From AC-32 sp963821495 (GTDB taxonomy: Bacteria; Actinomycetota; Thermoleophilia; Gaiellales; Gaiellaceae), in assembly GCA_963821495.1 (NCBI GenBank), contig CAWGEA010000003.1, positions 1,860,001-1,924,000 on the forward strand: a DNA stretch of 64,000 bases, in the 5' to 3' direction. The number at the start of each line of letters is the position of its first letter. Positions within the stretch are counted from its first letter, which is position 1. Position numbers and translations under genes: made by a program. Below are positions 16,309 to 25,235 of this stretch, piece after piece. Under the pieces are notes generated by a model that did no database searches, had not been told where the DNA came from, and saw nothing but the letters and a program-made list of their open reading frames with translations.

Positions 16309-16901
16309 AGCCGGCGGGCGACGACGTGGAACAGATGCCAGTGCTTCGGCTTGCCCATGGCCGTCGAGCCGTCCTCTTCGACCTCGTCGAAGCGCTCAAC
16401 GTCGAAGCCTGCCAGCAACGCCTCGACCTCGGCGCGCGTGTGGAAGCTCAGGTCGTCCTCGTCGGACCACCCGTCCCGGTCGCCGAAGAGCTGGCCGCTG
16501 AACCGCCCACCGCAGTCGAGCGAGCGTTCGATTCGCCGCCAGAGGTCAGGGAACGCCCGAGGCGGGCAGAACGGCAGTGCGTAGCTCGAGTTGACGAGGT
16601 CGGCGCTCGGCCAGTCTGCGTCCTCGAACCGCGAGACCCGCGTCTCCAGCCGGCATCGCGCCCTGCCGGAGAGGTCGGGCCTGGACAGCAGCCGTTCGAT
16701 CGCCTCTGCCGTGCCGTCGACCGCCAGCACGCTCCAGCCGCGGCGGAGCAGCTCCGCGGTGTCGCGCCCGGAGCCGCTGCCGAGGTCGACGGCGAAGCGC
16801 TCGCCCGGCTCCTCGTCGTCGAACCGTCGCAGCGCATCCAGGAGGGTCGGCCGCGGGTCGTCGCCGGCGGCGTCGTAGTACTGCGTCCACTCGGAGGCCA
16901 C
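16305..16901 (-). CDS. SAM-dependent methyltransferase (TehB-like)
   Basis: A 198-residue class I methyltransferase: AVDLGSGSGRDTAELLRRGW is the SAM loop, VLAVDGTAEAIERLLSRP the second strand and LVNSSYALPFCPP the motif IV region. This spacing and the DLGSGSGRDT sequence resemble TehB/tellurite-type or small-molecule methyltransferases. Encoded 15 bases downstream of the esterase gene on the same strand, so probably third in the mhq-like operon. Substrate unknown. Confidence 0.82.
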   Translation of the reverse strand: MASEWTQYYDAAGDDPRPTLLDALRRFDDEEPGERFAVDLGSGSGRDTAELLRRGWSVLAVDGTAEAIERLLSRPDLSGRARCRLETRVSRFEDADWPSADLVNSSYALPFCPPRAFPDLWRRIERSLDCGGRFSGQLFGDRDGWSDEDDLSFHTRAEVEALLAGFDVERFDEVEEDGSTAMGKPKHWHLFHVVARRL

Positions 16902-16916
16902 AGCGGCTGCAGATTC

Positions 16917-17570
16917 TCAGCTCGCCGGCGGAGCGGGCGCGGCGAGCGCCGCCGACAGCCAGCGCTCGAGCTCGACGAGCAAGCGCGGGTCGACGGCGTG
17001 CGGGAGCGGGTACTCGCGATAGATCACCTCGGCGCCTGCCGACTCGAGCAGCTCGCGGGCACGGCGGCTCCATTCGACCGAGATCACCTCGTCGAAGGTG
17101 CCGTGGCCGATCGCGACCGGCGGCAGGGGCGATTCGAGGTCGAGCTCGAAGCCCGGTACGGTCGGGATGAAGCCGCTCAGGGCGATCAGCGCCGCCGGCC
17201 GCGGGCGTCCGCGTGCGAGGCCGAGCGAGTACGCCATCACCGCGCCTTGCGAGAAGCCGCCGAGCACCGTCTGCTCCAGCCCGATCCCGGTCGTCTCGGC
17301 CAGCGACGAGAGCCACTCGGCGACGGCCTCGAAGGTCGGCAGGAAGGTCGCCGGATCCGGATAGCCGATCTCGCGCACCGCGTACCAGTGCGCGCCGCCC
17401 GGGGGCAGCGAGAGCGGCCCGCGCGGCGTCACGCCGAGCAGGCGGCGCTGCGGGTCGAGCAGATCGAGCAGCGGGTAGAGGTCGTGTTGGTCGGCGCCGC
17501 GGCCGTGGAAGAGGACGAGCAGGCCCTCCGGCTCGCCGTCGGCCGGGCGCTCGAGGTGGTCGATCGTCAC
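16917..17570 (-). CDS. mhqD: Phospholipase/carboxylesterase, MhqD-like
   Basis: Alpha/beta hydrolase of the phospholipase/carboxylesterase family, 217 residues. The nucleophile elbow is LGGFSQGAVMAYSLG (Ser), the acid is in GTFDEVISV and the His in YPLPHAVDPRL; the oxyanion region LLVLFHGRGADQHDL is present. Its start overlaps the stop of the ring-cleavage dioxygenase by four bases. In Bacillus, mhqO and mhqD sit together in quinone/azo-compound resistance operons; the same pairing here supports the name, though the substrate is inferred. Confidence 0.82.
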   Translation of the reverse strand: MTIDHLERPADGEPEGLLVLFHGRGADQHDLYPLLDLLDPQRRLLGVTPRGPLSLPPGGAHWYAVREIGYPDPATFLPTFEAVAEWLSSLAETTGIGLEQTVLGGFSQGAVMAYSLGLARGRPRPAALIALSGFIPTVPGFELDLESPLPPVAIGHGTFDEVISVEWSRRARELLESAGAEVIYREYPLPHAVDPRLLVELERWLSAALAAPAPPAS

Positions 17571-18490
17571 TTGCCGGCGCGGATTGCGCGCACGTCCGGG
17601 AGCGGCGTCAGCACGTCCTGGAGCCGATCGCGGAGGTGCTCGTAGTTCGGCGGCAGCGAGAGGCGCTCGCCGAGCGTCTCGAGCGGCTCGTCCGCGGTGA
17701 AGCCCGGGCCGATGGTCGCGATCTCAAACAGGACGCCGCTCGGCTCGCGGAAGTAGATCGACCTGAAGTAGAAGCGGTCGATCACGGGCGTGGGGGAGGC
17801 GCCGCTCTCGGCGAGGCGCCGCTGCCACGCCTCGTGCTCCTCCGTCGGCGACGCCCAGGCGACGTGGTGCACGGTGCCCGCGCCCGGGATGCCGCGCTCG
17901 TCCGAGCGGTCGTACGTGTAGAACCCGCCGCGCTGCTCGCCGCGGGCCTCCCACCGCTCGTCGCCGGCGCGCTCGAAGGCCAGGGCCTCCTCGAGAAAGC
18001 GGCGGCTCTGCTCGGAATCGTGCGTGTAGGCGTGGATGCCGTTGAAGCCCTGCAGCGCGTGCTCGCCCGGCACCTCTGGGTGATCTGCGGTCAGCGGCTC
18101 GTCCGTGGTCTCGACGACGGCGAGCCGGTGGCGGAGCCCCTCCGGGTCGGGGAACGTGAGCGCGCCCTCGGCGCGGCCGGCGGCGACGCCTTCGTCGGCG
18201 AGCCGGCCCTCCCAGAAGTCGATCGCGTCCTCCGAGCCGACGCGCCACTCGACGGTGTGGATCATCCCCGCGCCCGCCTTGCCGCGCCGCGCGCCCGGGT
18301 ACTCGAAGAACGTCATGTCGTTTCCCGGCGCGCCCTCCTCGTCGCCGTAGAAGAGGTGGTACACGGTCGGGTCGTCCTGGTTGACGCTCTTCTTGACGAG
18401 CCGGAGCCCGAGGACACGGGCGTAGAAGTCGACGTTCTGCGGCGCGTCCCCTGTGATCGCGGTGACGTGGTGGACGCCTTCGAGCTTCAT
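17567..18490 (-). CDS. mhqO: Ring-cleaving dioxygenase, MhqO-like (VOC superfamily)
   Basis: Two-module vicinal-oxygen-chelate protein of 307 residues. Each half starts with the metal-binding pattern: LEGVHHVTAITGDAPQN in the first and AGTVHHVAWASPTEEH in the second, with Glu-containing partner strands (IYFREPSGVLFEIATI). This is the MhqO/MhqA glyoxalase-type dioxygenase layout linked to hydroquinone and chlorinated-aromatic detoxification. First gene of the minus-strand operon with mhqD-like and a methyltransferase; overlaps the esterase by four bases. Confidence 0.85.
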   Translation of the reverse strand: MKLEGVHHVTAITGDAPQNVDFYARVLGLRLVKKSVNQDDPTVYHLFYGDEEGAPGNDMTFFEYPGARRGKAGAGMIHTVEWRVGSEDAIDFWEGRLADEGVAAGRAEGALTFPDPEGLRHRLAVVETTDEPLTADHPEVPGEHALQGFNGIHAYTHDSEQSRRFLEEALAFERAGDERWEARGEQRGGFYTYDRSDERGIPGAGTVHHVAWASPTEEHEAWQRRLAESGASPTPVIDRFYFRSIYFREPSGVLFEIATIGPGFTADEPLETLGERLSLPPNYEHLRDRLQDVLTPLPDVRAIRAGK

Positions 18491-18516
18491 CGCGCGCCCA
18501 GCGTACCCACTGGGAC

Positions 18517-19503
18517 TCAGCGTACGCCGGCGGGGCTCCAGGCCGGATCGAGGACGCCGTTGAAGCGCCCTACGCGAGTCGCGCGGCCGCCGGTCGCCGG
18601 GATCACCGTCAACCAGCGCACGTGGCCCTGACGCCGGAGGGAGAAGCCGCTCGAGAAGGCGATCTGCCGGCCGTCGGGCGACCAGGTCGGGTGCTCGTCG
18701 TCGGCACGGCTGCGCGTCAGGCGTTTCAGGCCACTCCCGTCCGCGGCGACGACGTACAGCTCGCCACTCGGCGGGCAGGAGGCGGCCTCGCAGGCCGGCT
18801 CGTTGGCGTCCGTGAGGGAGACGAAGGCGAGACGGCTGCCGTCCGGCGACCAGGCGGGGGAGACGCCGCGCACCGGCGCCGCGCCGAGCTGCCGCACGCG
18901 CATGCCGTTCGCATCGGCGAGGTACAGCGTCGCCTCCTCGAGCGGCCGGTCGGCGGAGGCGAGGCGCGAGAAGGCGATCGCGCGCCCGTCGGGCGACCAG
19001 GCCGCGGAGAGGTCGATTCCGTTCGAGAGGAGCCGCGCGAGGTGCCGTCCCGACCGGTCGACGGTGAAGAGGCCCGCGCTCCGGGCCACGAGCGACTGCT
19101 CCACCCGCGTGAAGGCGATCCGCCGCCCGTCGGGCGAGAACGAGGGCATCGCGTCGAACGGCCCGCCCGTGAGCGTCGTGGGCGCACCGCCGCTCGCGGC
19201 GACCGACATCAGCCGCATGCGGTCGCTGCCCCAGTAGGGCAGGTTCCGCTCGAAGACGAGCCGGCGGCCGTGCGGCGCCCAGGTCGGGCCCGAATCGCCG
19301 CCGAGCGCCTGCAGGGTCGGGGGCACGGTCAGGCGGCGCAGGTGCGTGCCGTCGGGGCGGACGGTGTAGAGGCTCGTGAGGTCGCCGGTCAGGCCGCCGC
19401 CTTCGAGTGCGAAGGCGATCCGGCTTGGCGCGGGTGCTCCCCCGGCTCCAGGTGCGGCGACCAGCACGAGGGCGGCAACGGCCGCGAGGAGCAGGCGCTT
19501 CAT
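18517..19503 (-). CDS. TolB-like/PD40 beta-propeller secreted protein
   Basis: 328 residues: a signal peptide (MKRLLLAAVAALVLVAAPGAGG) followed by at least four PD40 blades visible as SPDGRRIAFTR, WSPDGRAIAFSR, WSPDGSRLAFVS and WSPDGRQIAFSS. Such propellers are exported and mediate protein contacts, or form the non-catalytic part of prolyl oligopeptidases; no hydrolase domain is attached here. ATG 19503 chosen because it starts the signal peptide; a minus-strand TAAGCT lies seven bases upstream, and GAGGTG is too close to act as a normal Shine-Dalgarno. Confidence 0.82.
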   Translation of the reverse strand: MKRLLLAAVAALVLVAAPGAGGAPAPSRIAFALEGGGLTGDLTSLYTVRPDGTHLRRLTVPPTLQALGGDSGPTWAPHGRRLVFERNLPYWGSDRMRLMSVAASGGAPTTLTGGPFDAMPSFSPDGRRIAFTRVEQSLVARSAGLFTVDRSGRHLARLLSNGIDLSAAWSPDGRAIAFSRLASADRPLEEATLYLADANGMRVRQLGAAPVRGVSPAWSPDGSRLAFVSLTDANEPACEAASCPPSGELYVVAADGSGLKRLTRSRADDEHPTWSPDGRQIAFSSGFSLRRQGHVRWLTVIPATGGRATRVGRFNGVLDPAWSPAGVR

Positions 19504-19577
19504 CACCTCGAGCTTACGCCCGGCCGCGTCCGGCGGTTCGCGTGTCACGGCGCGCGGCTATGGGAAGATCCGTCGCG

Positions 19578-22190
19578 ATGCGAGCGGACCGGCGCTATGT
19601 GTACGACTTCGAGGAGCCGTCCGAGGGCGGCCGCGAGCTCCTCGGAGGCAAGGGCATCGGCCTCGCCGAGATGACGCAGCTCGGCGTTCCCGTGCCTGCG
19701 GGCTTCACGATCACGACCGACGCCTGCCGCGCGTACATGGCGAGCGGCGGCGAGCTTCCCGACGGGCTTTCGGCGGAGATCGACGAGCACATCGACGCGC
19801 TCGAGCGGAAGACCGGCAAGCGCTTCGGCGACCACGATGACCCGCTGCTCGTCTCCGTCCGCTCGGGCGCCGCGATCTCGATGCCCGGGATGATGGACAC
19901 GATCCTCAACCTGGGCCTCAACGACGTCGCGGTCGAGGGTCTCGCGGGCACGACCGGCAACGCGCGCTTCGCCTACGACTCGTACCGCCGCCTGATCCAG
20001 ATGTACGGCGAGGTCGTGACGGGGATCGACGGGCAGCGATTCGAGCAGGCGCTGACCGACCTCAAGGCCGCACGCGGGGTGCAGCAGGACGTCGAGCTCG
20101 ACGACGGCGACCTGCGCGAGCTCGTCGCCACCTTCAAGCGGATCTACGAGGAGGACACCGGCGGCCCCTTCCCGCAGGACGCGCGCGAGCAGCTGACGCG
20201 CTCGGTGCGGGCCGTCTTCGAGTCGTGGGACACGCCGCGGGCCCAGGTCTACCGGCGGGCGCACCGCATCCCGGACGACCTCGGCACCGCCGTCAACGTC
20301 GTGCAGATGGTCTTCGGCAACAAGGGTGAGGGCTCGGGCACCGGCGTCGCGTTCACGCGCGACCCCTCGACCGGCGAGCGCGGCCTCTACGGCGAGTTCC
20401 TCGCCGACGCGCAGGGCGAGGACGTCGTCGCAGGGATCCGCACGCCCGAGCCGCTGGCGGCGATGGAAGAGCGGCTGCCGCAGGCCTTCGAGCAGTTCCG
20501 CGACACGATGCGCCGGCTCGAGGAGCACTACAAGGACGTTCAGGACATCGAGTTCACCGTCGAGGATGGCCGGCTCTACCTGCTGCAGACGCGTTCGGCG
20601 AAGCGGACGGCGGCCGCGGCGCTGAAGGCGGCGGTCTCGATGGTCGAGGAGGGGCTGATCTCGCGCGAGGAGGCTGTCATCCGCATCGACCCTGCGCAGC
20701 TCGACCAGCTGTTGCACCCGATGATCGACCCGAGCGCGGAGCTCGAGATCGCCGCGCGCGGCCTGAACGCGTCTCCTGGAGCGGCCTGCGGCAAGGTCGT
20801 GCTCGACGCCGACAGCGCAGAGGAGCGCGGCAAGGCCGGCGAGAGCGTGATTCTCGTCCGCTGGGAGACGACCCCCGACGACATCCACGGCCTGATCGAG
20901 GCGAGCGGCATCCTCACCGCGCACGGCGGCATGACCTCGCACGCCGCCGTCGTGGCACGAGGGATGGGCAAGCCGTGCGTCGCCGGCTGCGAGGACCTTA
21001 CGATCGATCTCGGCAAGCGCACGCTCGTGATCGGCGGGCAGCAGCTCGTCGAGGGCGACGTGATCACGATCGACGGCGGCACCGGCCGCGTCGTCGTCGG
21101 CGAGGTCGATCTCGTCCCGCCGCAGATCAACGAGGACTTCGAGACGATCCTCGGCTGGGCGGACGAGCTGCGCCGGCTGAAGGTGCGCGCGAACGCCGAC
21201 ACCCCCGACGACGCCGCCAAGGCGCGCGAGTTCGGCGCTGAGGGGATCGGCCTCTGCCGCACCGAGCACATGTTCATGGCCGAAGACCGGCTGCCGGTCG
21301 TGCGCGAGATGATCATGGCCTCGGGCGAGGACGAGCGGCGCGCCGCTCTCGACCGGCTGCTGCCGCACCAGCAGTCCGACTTCGAGGGGATCTTCGAGGC
21401 AATGGCGGGCCTGCCGGTGACGATCCGGCTGCTCGACCCGCCGCTGCACGAGTTCCTGCCGCCGCTCGAGGAGGCGCGCGACGAGCGGATGCGGGAGCGG
21501 ATCAAGGCGCTGCAGGAGGCGAACCCGATGCTGGGCACGCGCGGCTGCCGCCTGGGCCTGCTCTGGCCCGAGATCTACGAGATGCAGGTGCGCGCGATCA
21601 TCCGCGCCGCCGCCGCGGTCGAGGAGCGCACCGGCGAGGCTCCGCTCGTCGAGATCATGCACCCCCTCGTCGGCTTCGCCGAGGAGCTCAGCCGGCTGCG
21701 CAGGCTCACGATCGAGACGGCGCAGGAGGAGAGCGACTCGGTCGAGTACCTCGTCGGCACGATGATCGAGCTCCCGCGTGCGTGCATCCGCGCGGACGAG
21801 ATCGCCGAGCACGCCGACTTCTTCTCCTTCGGCACGAACGACCTCACCCAGACGGCGCTCGGTTTCTCGCGAGACGACGCCGAGGGCAAGTTCCTGACGC
21901 GCTACCTCGAGGACGGCGTGCTCGAGCGGAACCCGTTCGAGACGCTCGACCAGAGCGGGGTCGGCGACCTGATGCGGATCGCCGTCGAGCGCGGCCGCGG
22001 TGTCAGGGAGGACCTGAAGATGGGGATCTGCGGCGAGCACGGCGGCGAGCCGGACTCGGTCGGCTTCTGCCACGGGCTCGGCCTCGACTACGTCAGCTGC
22101 TCGCCGTTCCGCGTGCCGCTCGCGCGCCTCGCCGCCGCCCAGGCGGCGCTGAAGGAAGCGGGCATCGAAGCCGTGACTGTCGGCGGCTGA
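19578..22190 (+). CDS. ppdK: Pyruvate, phosphate dikinase
   Basis: Interconverts pyruvate, ATP and phosphate with PEP, AMP and pyrophosphate. 870 residues, the bacterial size. N-terminal ATP-grasp domain with KGIGLAEMTQLGVPVPAGFT and SVRSGAAISMPGMMDTILNL; swivelling phosphohistidine domain with GGMTSHAAVVARGMGKPCV, where the Thr two before His is the site modified by PpsR; C-terminal TIM barrel with GLCRTEHMFM and GICGEHGGEPDS. ATG 19578 chosen over ATG 19560 on alignment to the family N-terminus. The regulator ppsR lies upstream, making a regulated gluconeogenic/glycolytic PEP node. Confidence 0.96.
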   Translation: MRADRRYVYDFEEPSEGGRELLGGKGIGLAEMTQLGVPVPAGFTITTDACRAYMASGGELPDGLSAEIDEHIDALERKTGKRFGDHDDPLLVSVRSGAAISMPGMMDTILNLGLNDVAVEGLAGTTGNARFAYDSYRRLIQMYGEVVTGIDGQRFEQALTDLKAARGVQQDVELDDGDLRELVATFKRIYEEDTGGPFPQDAREQLTRSVRAVFESWDTPRAQVYRRAHRIPDDLGTAVNVVQMVFGNKGEGSGTGVAFTRDPSTGERGLYGEFLADAQGEDVVAGIRTPEPLAAMEERLPQAFEQFRDTMRRLEEHYKDVQDIEFTVEDGRLYLLQTRSAKRTAAAALKAAVSMVEEGLISREEAVIRIDPAQLDQLLHPMIDPSAELEIAARGLNASPGAACGKVVLDADSAEERGKAGESVILVRWETTPDDIHGLIEASGILTAHGGMTSHAAVVARGMGKPCVAGCEDLTIDLGKRTLVIGGQQLVEGDVITIDGGTGRVVVGEVDLVPPQINEDFETILGWADELRRLKVRANADTPDDAAKAREFGAEGIGLCRTEHMFMAEDRLPVVREMIMASGEDERRAALDRLLPHQQSDFEGIFEAMAGLPVTIRLLDPPLHEFLPPLEEARDERMRERIKALQEANPMLGTRGCRLGLLWPEIYEMQVRAIIRAAAAVEERTGEAPLVEIMHPLVGFAEELSRLRRLTIETAQEESDSVEYLVGTMIELPRACIRADEIAEHADFFSFGTNDLTQTALGFSRDDAEGKFLTRYLEDGVLERNPFETLDQSGVGDLMRIAVERGRGVREDLKMGICGEHGGEPDSVGFCHGLGLDYVSCSPFRVPLARLAAAQAALKEAGIEAVTVGG

Positions 22191-22230
22191 CCGTTTAGAG
22201 TCCCGCGCCGGGGATCCTGGAAAGGACGAG

Positions 22231-22665
22231 ATGAGGCAGGTAGCACTGCTCTCCGTGCTCGCCGCGGCGTTGCTGGCGGCCGCCGGTTGCGGCGGCGGAG
22301 GCAACAAGGAGGCCACGAGGGCGGAGAATCCCCAGGCGAAGGCGGCCTGCGACGCCTCGCCCCTCTCGGGAACGCCGAATCTGCCGGCGAGCTTCCCGAT
22401 GGTCGAGAACGCGACTCTCACCAAGCAGTCGACGCAGGGGCCGACCGAGGTCGTCGAGGGCTACTGGACAGGAGACCTGAAGGAGGCGCACGACGAGTAC
22501 GTGAAGGAGTTCGAGGCTGCCGGCTACAAGGTGCTGTTCGAGGAAGTCGAGGAGCACGACTCGGAGGTCTCGTGGAAGGGCGAAGGCCGGACGGGGCAGG
22601 TAGCGCTCCGGGACGACTGCGGCGGCGGGAAGATCTACGTCCACATCACGAACCGGCCGGCCTGA
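22231..22665 (+). CDS. Putative lipoprotein
   Basis: A 144-residue exported protein with a type II signal: hydrophobic MRQVALLSVLAAALLAAAG ending at Cys20 in AAGC|GGGG, the lipobox. The mature part is acidic, with GPTEVVEGYWTGDLKEAH and a predicted small alpha/beta domain. No known family recognised. It has a true Shine-Dalgarno (GGAAAGGACGAG before ATG), unlike many neighbours, so its mRNA has a leader. Confidence 0.75.
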   Translation: MRQVALLSVLAAALLAAAGCGGGGNKEATRAENPQAKAACDASPLSGTPNLPASFPMVENATLTKQSTQGPTEVVEGYWTGDLKEAHDEYVKEFEAAGYKVLFEEVEEHDSEVSWKGEGRTGQVALRDDCGGGKIYVHITNRPA

Positions 22666-22686
22666 GGCCCGGCGACGACGGCCGCA

Positions 22687-22735
22687 GCGGCAGAGCCGGC
22701 ACGTCCTCTCCGGCCGGCGTCGCAAGCGAACGCCT
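22687..22735 (-). repeat. REP-like element
   Basis: Minus-orientation copy of the dispersed repeat: stem-loop module GGCAGAGCCGGCACG followed, after a short spacer, by GGCGTCGCAAGCGAACGCC. Lies between two convergent genes (lipoprotein and GH26-like). Confidence 0.6.
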
Positions 22736-22746
22736 TTTCCGCGCAG

Positions 22747-23700
22747 CTACGAGCCGAGCGGCGTGACGTACCGGCGGTACGCCGCTCGGCTCCGGGGCTT
22801 GTTCGCGAGGTCGAAGATCGACCCTGGGCGGCTCTCGTACCAGGAGAGCAGCTCGAGCCGCCGGTGGGTGCGCGCCCAGCCGCCCATGCGGCGGACGAAG
22901 CCGGGGTCGTCGAGTCCCCAGAGGCCCCACTCGGGGAGCGCGTAGGGCTTCGAGGGGTGCGCCCTGTAGAGGCGCTCGTTCGCGGCCCACTCGGCCTTGC
23001 CCCCGATGTCGTAGAGGTCGTTGCCGACGACGTCGACGAAGCGGTTGCCCGGGTAGTAGGCCTGCGCGCGATTGCCCGGGAGGTTCGGGCTGCCGTAGCC
23101 CTGCGGGTTCCAGATCACGCGCAGATCCGGGAGCGGATTGCGCTCGAAGTCGTGGCTCACTCCCGGGAGCCCGAGCCGGCGCAGGCGCGCGTTCAGGAAG
23201 TCCGCCGTGCCGCCATGGAGCAGCAGGTAGACGCGCGCGAACGCGTTGCGGAAGCTCGCGGTCGAGTGGGCGCGATCCTTCAGGCGGCCGCTCGCGGTGT
23301 AGGCGCAGTACGCATTCCAGTGGCCGTTCATCTCGGGGAAGGGCCGGATGTAGATCGGCCGCGCCCAGGCGGCGATCGCGCGGTTGAGCGCCGTCAGGTA
23401 GTCGTCGCCCCGACCGCGGGCGACGCCGAGGGGCATGATTGCCTCGCGCCTGTTCGGCCAGCCGCTCGAGGTCGTGAAGCCGACCATCGGCACCGGGCCG
23501 TGGGTCGAGAACTGCACGGCCAGCCGTGCGCCCCAGGTGTTGCCCTGGTTCCAGCCGAGGATCACGTGGCCGACGGTCGAGCGCTGTCCGGTCTGCGAGG
23601 CGAAGCGTGCGGGGTTGCCGAGCACGCCGAGCGAGACCCGCGCGGCTGCGGAGGGGGCGAGCGCGAGTGCGATCGCGGCGATGACCAGCAAGCGGCCCAC
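22747..23700 (-). CDS. Secreted GH26-like glycosidase (mannanase-type)
   Basis: 317 residues with a signal peptide (MGRLLVIAAIALALAPSAAA). The catalytic pattern of clan GH-A family 26 is recognisable: acid/base Glu123 in IRPFPEMNGHWNAY and a candidate nucleophile Glu257 in YALPEWGLWG, with VISHDF-like and VDVVGNDLYD barrel strands between. GH26 enzymes are beta-mannanases or related endo-glycanases; the exact polysaccharide is inference. Encoded alone on the minus strand, next to a secreted RTX protein and lipoprotein. Confidence 0.72.
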   Translation of the reverse strand: MGRLLVIAAIALALAPSAAARVSLGVLGNPARFASQTGQRSTVGHVILGWNQGNTWGARLAVQFSTHGPVPMVGFTTSSGWPNRREAIMPLGVARGRGDDYLTALNRAIAAWARPIYIRPFPEMNGHWNAYCAYTASGRLKDRAHSTASFRNAFARVYLLLHGGTADFLNARLRRLGLPGVSHDFERNPLPDLRVIWNPQGYGSPNLPGNRAQAYYPGNRFVDVVGNDLYDIGGKAEWAANERLYRAHPSKPYALPEWGLWGLDDPGFVRRMGGWARTHRRLELLSWYESRPGSIFDLANKPRSRAAYRRYVTPLGS

Positions 23701-23829
23701 GGGCGCCAGTATGCCGCCGATTCTCCCCGGCCGAGGGATCGCGCGCGGGCCCTACGCAGCCGATCTCCGTGAGGAGATCGACCACCGGCGAGCGGCCCGC
23801 CGAAATGTCTCCTGGAGGTGCCGGGCCCT

Positions 23830-24288
23830 GTGAACTCCCGAGAGCAGCGAATCAAGGCGGCGGCGGCGATGTTCCTGACCGTCTCGCTCTTCCTCGTCCG
23901 CGGCGCGCACGCGGCTCCTCAGGCCGGTGCCTGCACGATCGTCGGCACGCCGGGTCCCGACCTCCTGTTCGGGACGCCGCGGGCCGACGTGATCTGCGGG
24001 CTCGGCGGGAACGACGTGCTGGACGGCAACAGCGGCAACGACGTCCTCAAGGGCGGCCCGGGCCGCGACCTGCTGAATGGCGGCGACGGCAACGACATGC
24101 TCTTCGGCGGCCTCGGCAACGACAAGCTGCAGGGCGACCACGGGCGCGACGCGATCTACGGCGGGCCTGGAAACGACATCTTCTTCGCGTGGGACGGCTT
24201 CGCCGACCGGCTCGACGGCGGCACCGGCACCGACCGCGCCTTCCACGACAAGCTCGACCGGCTGTACGCGATCGAGCGCGGCGGCTGA
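23830..24288 (+). CDS. Secreted RTX calcium-binding repeat protein
   Basis: 152 residues: signal peptide (RIKAAAAMFLTVSLFLVRGAHA) then about 10 hemolysin-type nonapeptide repeats of the form GGxGNDxL (GGNDVLDG, GNDVLKGG, GRDLLNGG, GNDMLFGG, GNDKLQG and so on), which fold into a Ca2+-loaded parallel beta roll. No enzymatic domain. GTG 23830 is preferred because GGAGG at 23814-23818 lies 11 bases upstream; GTG 23818 would overlap it. Actinobacterial RTX-repeat proteins of this size are common and of unknown function. Confidence 0.85.
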   Translation: MNSREQRIKAAAAMFLTVSLFLVRGAHAAPQAGACTIVGTPGPDLLFGTPRADVICGLGGNDVLDGNSGNDVLKGGPGRDLLNGGDGNDMLFGGLGNDKLQGDHGRDAIYGGPGNDIFFAWDGFADRLDGGTGTDRAFHDKLDRLYAIERGG

Positions 24289-24303
24289 GCTAAGACGGCT
24301 GCA

Positions 24304-24351
24304 TCGGCAAAGCCGGCACGGCCTCTATGGTCGGCGTCGCAAGCGACCGCC
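24304..24351 (-). repeat. REP-like element
   Basis: Minus-orientation copy: CGGCAAAGCCGGCACG stem-loop then GGCGTCGCAAGCGACCGCC. It occupies the gap between the RTX gene stop and the rhomboid stop and touches the latter's TAG. Confidence 0.7.
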
Positions 24352-25190
24352 TAGGCGTAGCCGCGGACGCGCCAGTACGCGACCGCGAGGCTGAGCAGCC
24401 CGACACCACAGACGCCGGCGATCCCCCACAGGCCGACGCGGCTGTACGCGGCGTGGCCGCGGCCGAACTTCGACAGCACGAGCGTGCAGAGCGCGCCGCC
24501 GATCAGGCCGCCGATGTGGCCGCCGATCGAGATGTTCGCGAGCGTGAACCCGAGGATCAGGTTGATCACGATCAACGCCGCCGCCGAGCCGCCGAGCACG
24601 TAGTTCCGCTGCCGCTCGAGCACGAGCGCGGCGCCGAGGATGCCGAAGAGCGCGCCCGAGGCTCCGACCACCGGCGTCGCCGGCGTGTGCACGAGCGCTC
24701 CGGCCGAGCCCGCCAGCGCCGAGACGAAGTAAACGAGCAGGAACCGCCCGCGGCCGAGCGCCTGCTCCACGGCCGAGCCCACGATCCAGAGGAAGTACAT
24801 GTTGAACGCGATGTGGAGCAGGCTCGCGTGCAGGAACGCCGAGGTGATCAGGCGCCACCAGTCGCCCTGCGCGACGGCCGGCCCGAAGAGCTCCCACCTG
24901 CTGAAGAGCGAGCCGCCTGGGCTGTTCAGGCCGGCGCCCTGAGCAATGGTGACGACGTAGATGAAGACGTTGACGCCGATCAGGATCTTCGTCATCAGCG
25001 CGCCGGTCCCCTCGAACGTGCCGCGCCGCACGCCTGCCGAGATCCGCTTCGCGCCCTGCGGCTTCCCCGAGTGCTCCGGGCAGCGCTGGCCGACGGGGGC
25101 CGGCGTCATGCACTCGGCGCAGATCGGCCGTCCGCACTCGGAGCACGAGACGAACGTCTCGCGGTCGGGATGTCGGTAGCAGTAGGGCAC
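24351..25190 (-). CDS. Rhomboid family intramembrane serine protease
   Basis: 279 residues. The N-terminal 40 residues form a B-box-like zinc motif (CYRHPDRETFVSCSECGRPICAECM...RCPEH). Then about seven hydrophobic helices with the rhomboid dyad: Ser178 in VVGASGALFG and His225 in SIGGHIGGLIGG, plus WWRLITSAFLHASLLHIAFNM on the L1 side. Cleaves membrane proteins within the bilayer. GTG start at 25190. The same zinc-finger-rhomboid fusion is common in actinobacteria. Divergent from the 2-phosphosulfolactate phosphatase gene. Confidence 0.93.
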   Translation of the reverse strand: MPYCYRHPDRETFVSCSECGRPICAECMTPAPVGQRCPEHSGKPQGAKRISAGVRRGTFEGTGALMTKILIGVNVFIYVVTIAQGAGLNSPGGSLFSRWELFGPAVAQGDWWRLITSAFLHASLLHIAFNMYFLWIVGSAVEQALGRGRFLLVYFVSALAGSAGALVHTPATPVVGASGALFGILGAALVLERQRNYVLGGSAAALIVINLILGFTLANISIGGHIGGLIGGALCTLVLSKFGRGHAAYSRVGLWGIAGVCGVGLLSLAVAYWRVRGYA

Positions 25191-25235
25191 CTGGAGACCT
25201 CGAGTAGCGTAGTGCGGCCATGCGCTGTCACGTCG

